This document shows, piece after piece, positions 63,269-64,000 of a DNA stretch of 64,000 nt. The notes under the pieces were generated by a model that was given only the letters and a program-made list of their open reading frames with translations, was not told the origin of the DNA and made no database searches. The DNA comes from Halorubrum xinjiangense. Lineage in GTDB: Archaea; Halobacteriota; Halobacteria; Halobacteriales; Haloferacaceae. How positions within the stretch are numbered: position 1 is the first letter of the stretch; each line of letters starts with the position of its first letter. The translations under genes and the position numbers were made by a program. Location of the stretch: the NCBI RefSeq assembly GCF_900102375.1, contig NZ_FNBO01000010.1:62001-126000 (forward strand). The letters run 5' to 3'.

Positions 63269-64000
63269 TAGTCGTCGCTCACGACGCGCGACCCCATCCG
63301 GAGGTCGACGTCACCGGTCCCCATCGAGATGGGCTTGCCGGCGATGACGTTCTCGATGACGCCGTCGAGGTCGTCGTACTCGCCGTGGATCGCAGCGTCG
63401 AGCAGGTGGTTGACCGTCACCTCGAACGCCGCGCGAGCGAGCACCGAGTCCTTGTTGCCGGAGATGCCGTGCCGGCCGATCGACTCGATCTCGCCGTTGT
63501 TCGTCATGATGTCGGCGACGAGCATCAGGTGCCGGACGTTCACGTCGTCGAGCCCCTGCTCTTCGAGCGTGTTCTTCGTCTCGTCGATGATCGTCTCGCG
63601 GGCCGCCTCGACGCCGAGGTTGCGGTAGATCTCGTGGATGTTGTTACACGTCGTCCGCGAGGCATCGACGCCCTCGATGTCGAGGGTGTCGCCGAACGCC
63701 GACCCCTCGGTGTAGAGGACGAACTCCTCGTCGCCGTCGATCTCTTCCTTCCGGATGACGACGCGCTCGATCTCCTCGATCCCCTTGAACACGATCTCCC
63801 GGAGCCGCTCGACGAGCTGGAGCAGCTCGCGGTAGCTCGGCTCGTTGGGCCCGAACTCGATGACCGTCCCGGCCTGCCGAGCGTCGACACCCAGCGCGTC
63901 CTCGATCGTCTCGGCGATGATCTCCGCGATCTCCGTGGGGTCGGAGTGGGTTGGCCACCGCTCTAGGAGGGTGTCGTCGTTTAAGTCGATCCGGACCAGC
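63268..64000 (-). CDS. rpoA2: RNA polymerase subunit A'' (C-terminal part; gene runs past the window)
   Basis: The visible 243 codons are the 3' end of subunit A''. [20 protein letters not shown] and GKPISMGTG are family blocks near the C-terminus; the frame stays open to base 64000 with [14 protein letters not shown] and [13 protein letters not shown], so the start lies outside. A shorter start at 63792 is only an internal GTG. It forms part of the RNA polymerase active centre and jaw. Confidence 0.95.
   Translation of the reverse strand, partial: LVRIDLNDDTLLERWPTHSDPTEIAEIIAETIEDALGVDARQAGTVIEFGPNEPSYRELLQLVERLREIVFKGIEEIERVVIRKEEIDGDEEFVLYTEGSAFGDTLDIEGVDASRTTCNNIHEIYRNLGVEAARETIIDETKNTLEEQGLDDVNVRHLMLVADIMTNNGEIESIGRHGISGNKDSVLARAAFEVTVNHLLDAAIHGEYDDLDGVIENVIAGKPISMGTGDVDLRMGSRVVSDD

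Overview
This window comes from a halophilic archaeon (class Halobacteria). Very high G+C, acidic proteins, Tat-type lipoprotein signals, A''-type RNA polymerase, EF-1alpha/EF-2, PolD, the Rpa3 operon and TATA boxes about 27 bases before leaderless start codons all point there. The style suggests Halorubrum or a close relative, but genus is inference.

Layout. (1) 0.1-10 kb: seven genes in five transcription units, each unit headed by the same palindrome, TTTAGG-N4-CCTAAA, lying at the core promoter. This matches the DtxR/IdeR-type iron-regulator box. The genes encode a two-subunit GMC sugar dehydrogenase, a Dol-P-mannose-synthase-like GT2 enzyme, a ferric-binding lipoprotein co-transcribed with a GT39-like membrane glycosyltransferase, a GT75 (reversibly glycosylated polypeptide/UDP-arabinopyranose mutase) relative and a flippase-like LPG-synthase-type membrane protein. 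Together they look like an iron-starvation-controlled surface-glycan and iron-capture locus. (2) 10-15.5 kb: rhomboid protease, rpsJ-tuf, and a homoserine dehydrogenase/ACT operon with a possible threonine-rich upstream ORF. (3) 15.6-20.76 kb: an AT-richer integrated element bounded by 14-bp direct repeats, one of which is the 3' end of the EF-2 gene. It carries a tyrosine integrase, RHH proteins, a small zinc-finger protein, an HNH protein and small membrane proteins. (4) 20.7-32 kb: EF-2, KDPG aldolase, PolD large subunit interrupted at its catalytic centre by a 178-residue mini-intein, a NifU-like protein and KatG. (5) 32-40 kb: the pyruvate dehydrogenase-type operon (E1alpha, E1beta, E2, E3), then the Rpa3 single-strand-binding operon. 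(6) 40-64 kb: RNase Z, ABC exporter, several haloarchaeal conserved small proteins, an aldo-keto reductase gene split exactly by a TnpB-only IS200/IS605-type element, fused siroheme decarboxylase, NAD synthetase, Nudix protein, CBS protein, flavin-dependent monooxygenase, a candidate small RNA, dUTPase-like protein, aconitase, and the rpoA2-nusA-rpsL-rpsG cluster running off the end.

The most unusual non-coding content is a roughly 280-350 bp structured element present three times (about 3.4-3.96 kb, 40.45-40.73 kb, and reversed at 52.5-52.84 kb). Its helices are kept by compensatory changes while loops and flanks drift, and its tail is built of about 57-bp units each ending in a TATA-like TTTATAA. 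This element and the five-operator iron locus are the two best candidates for something not yet described.
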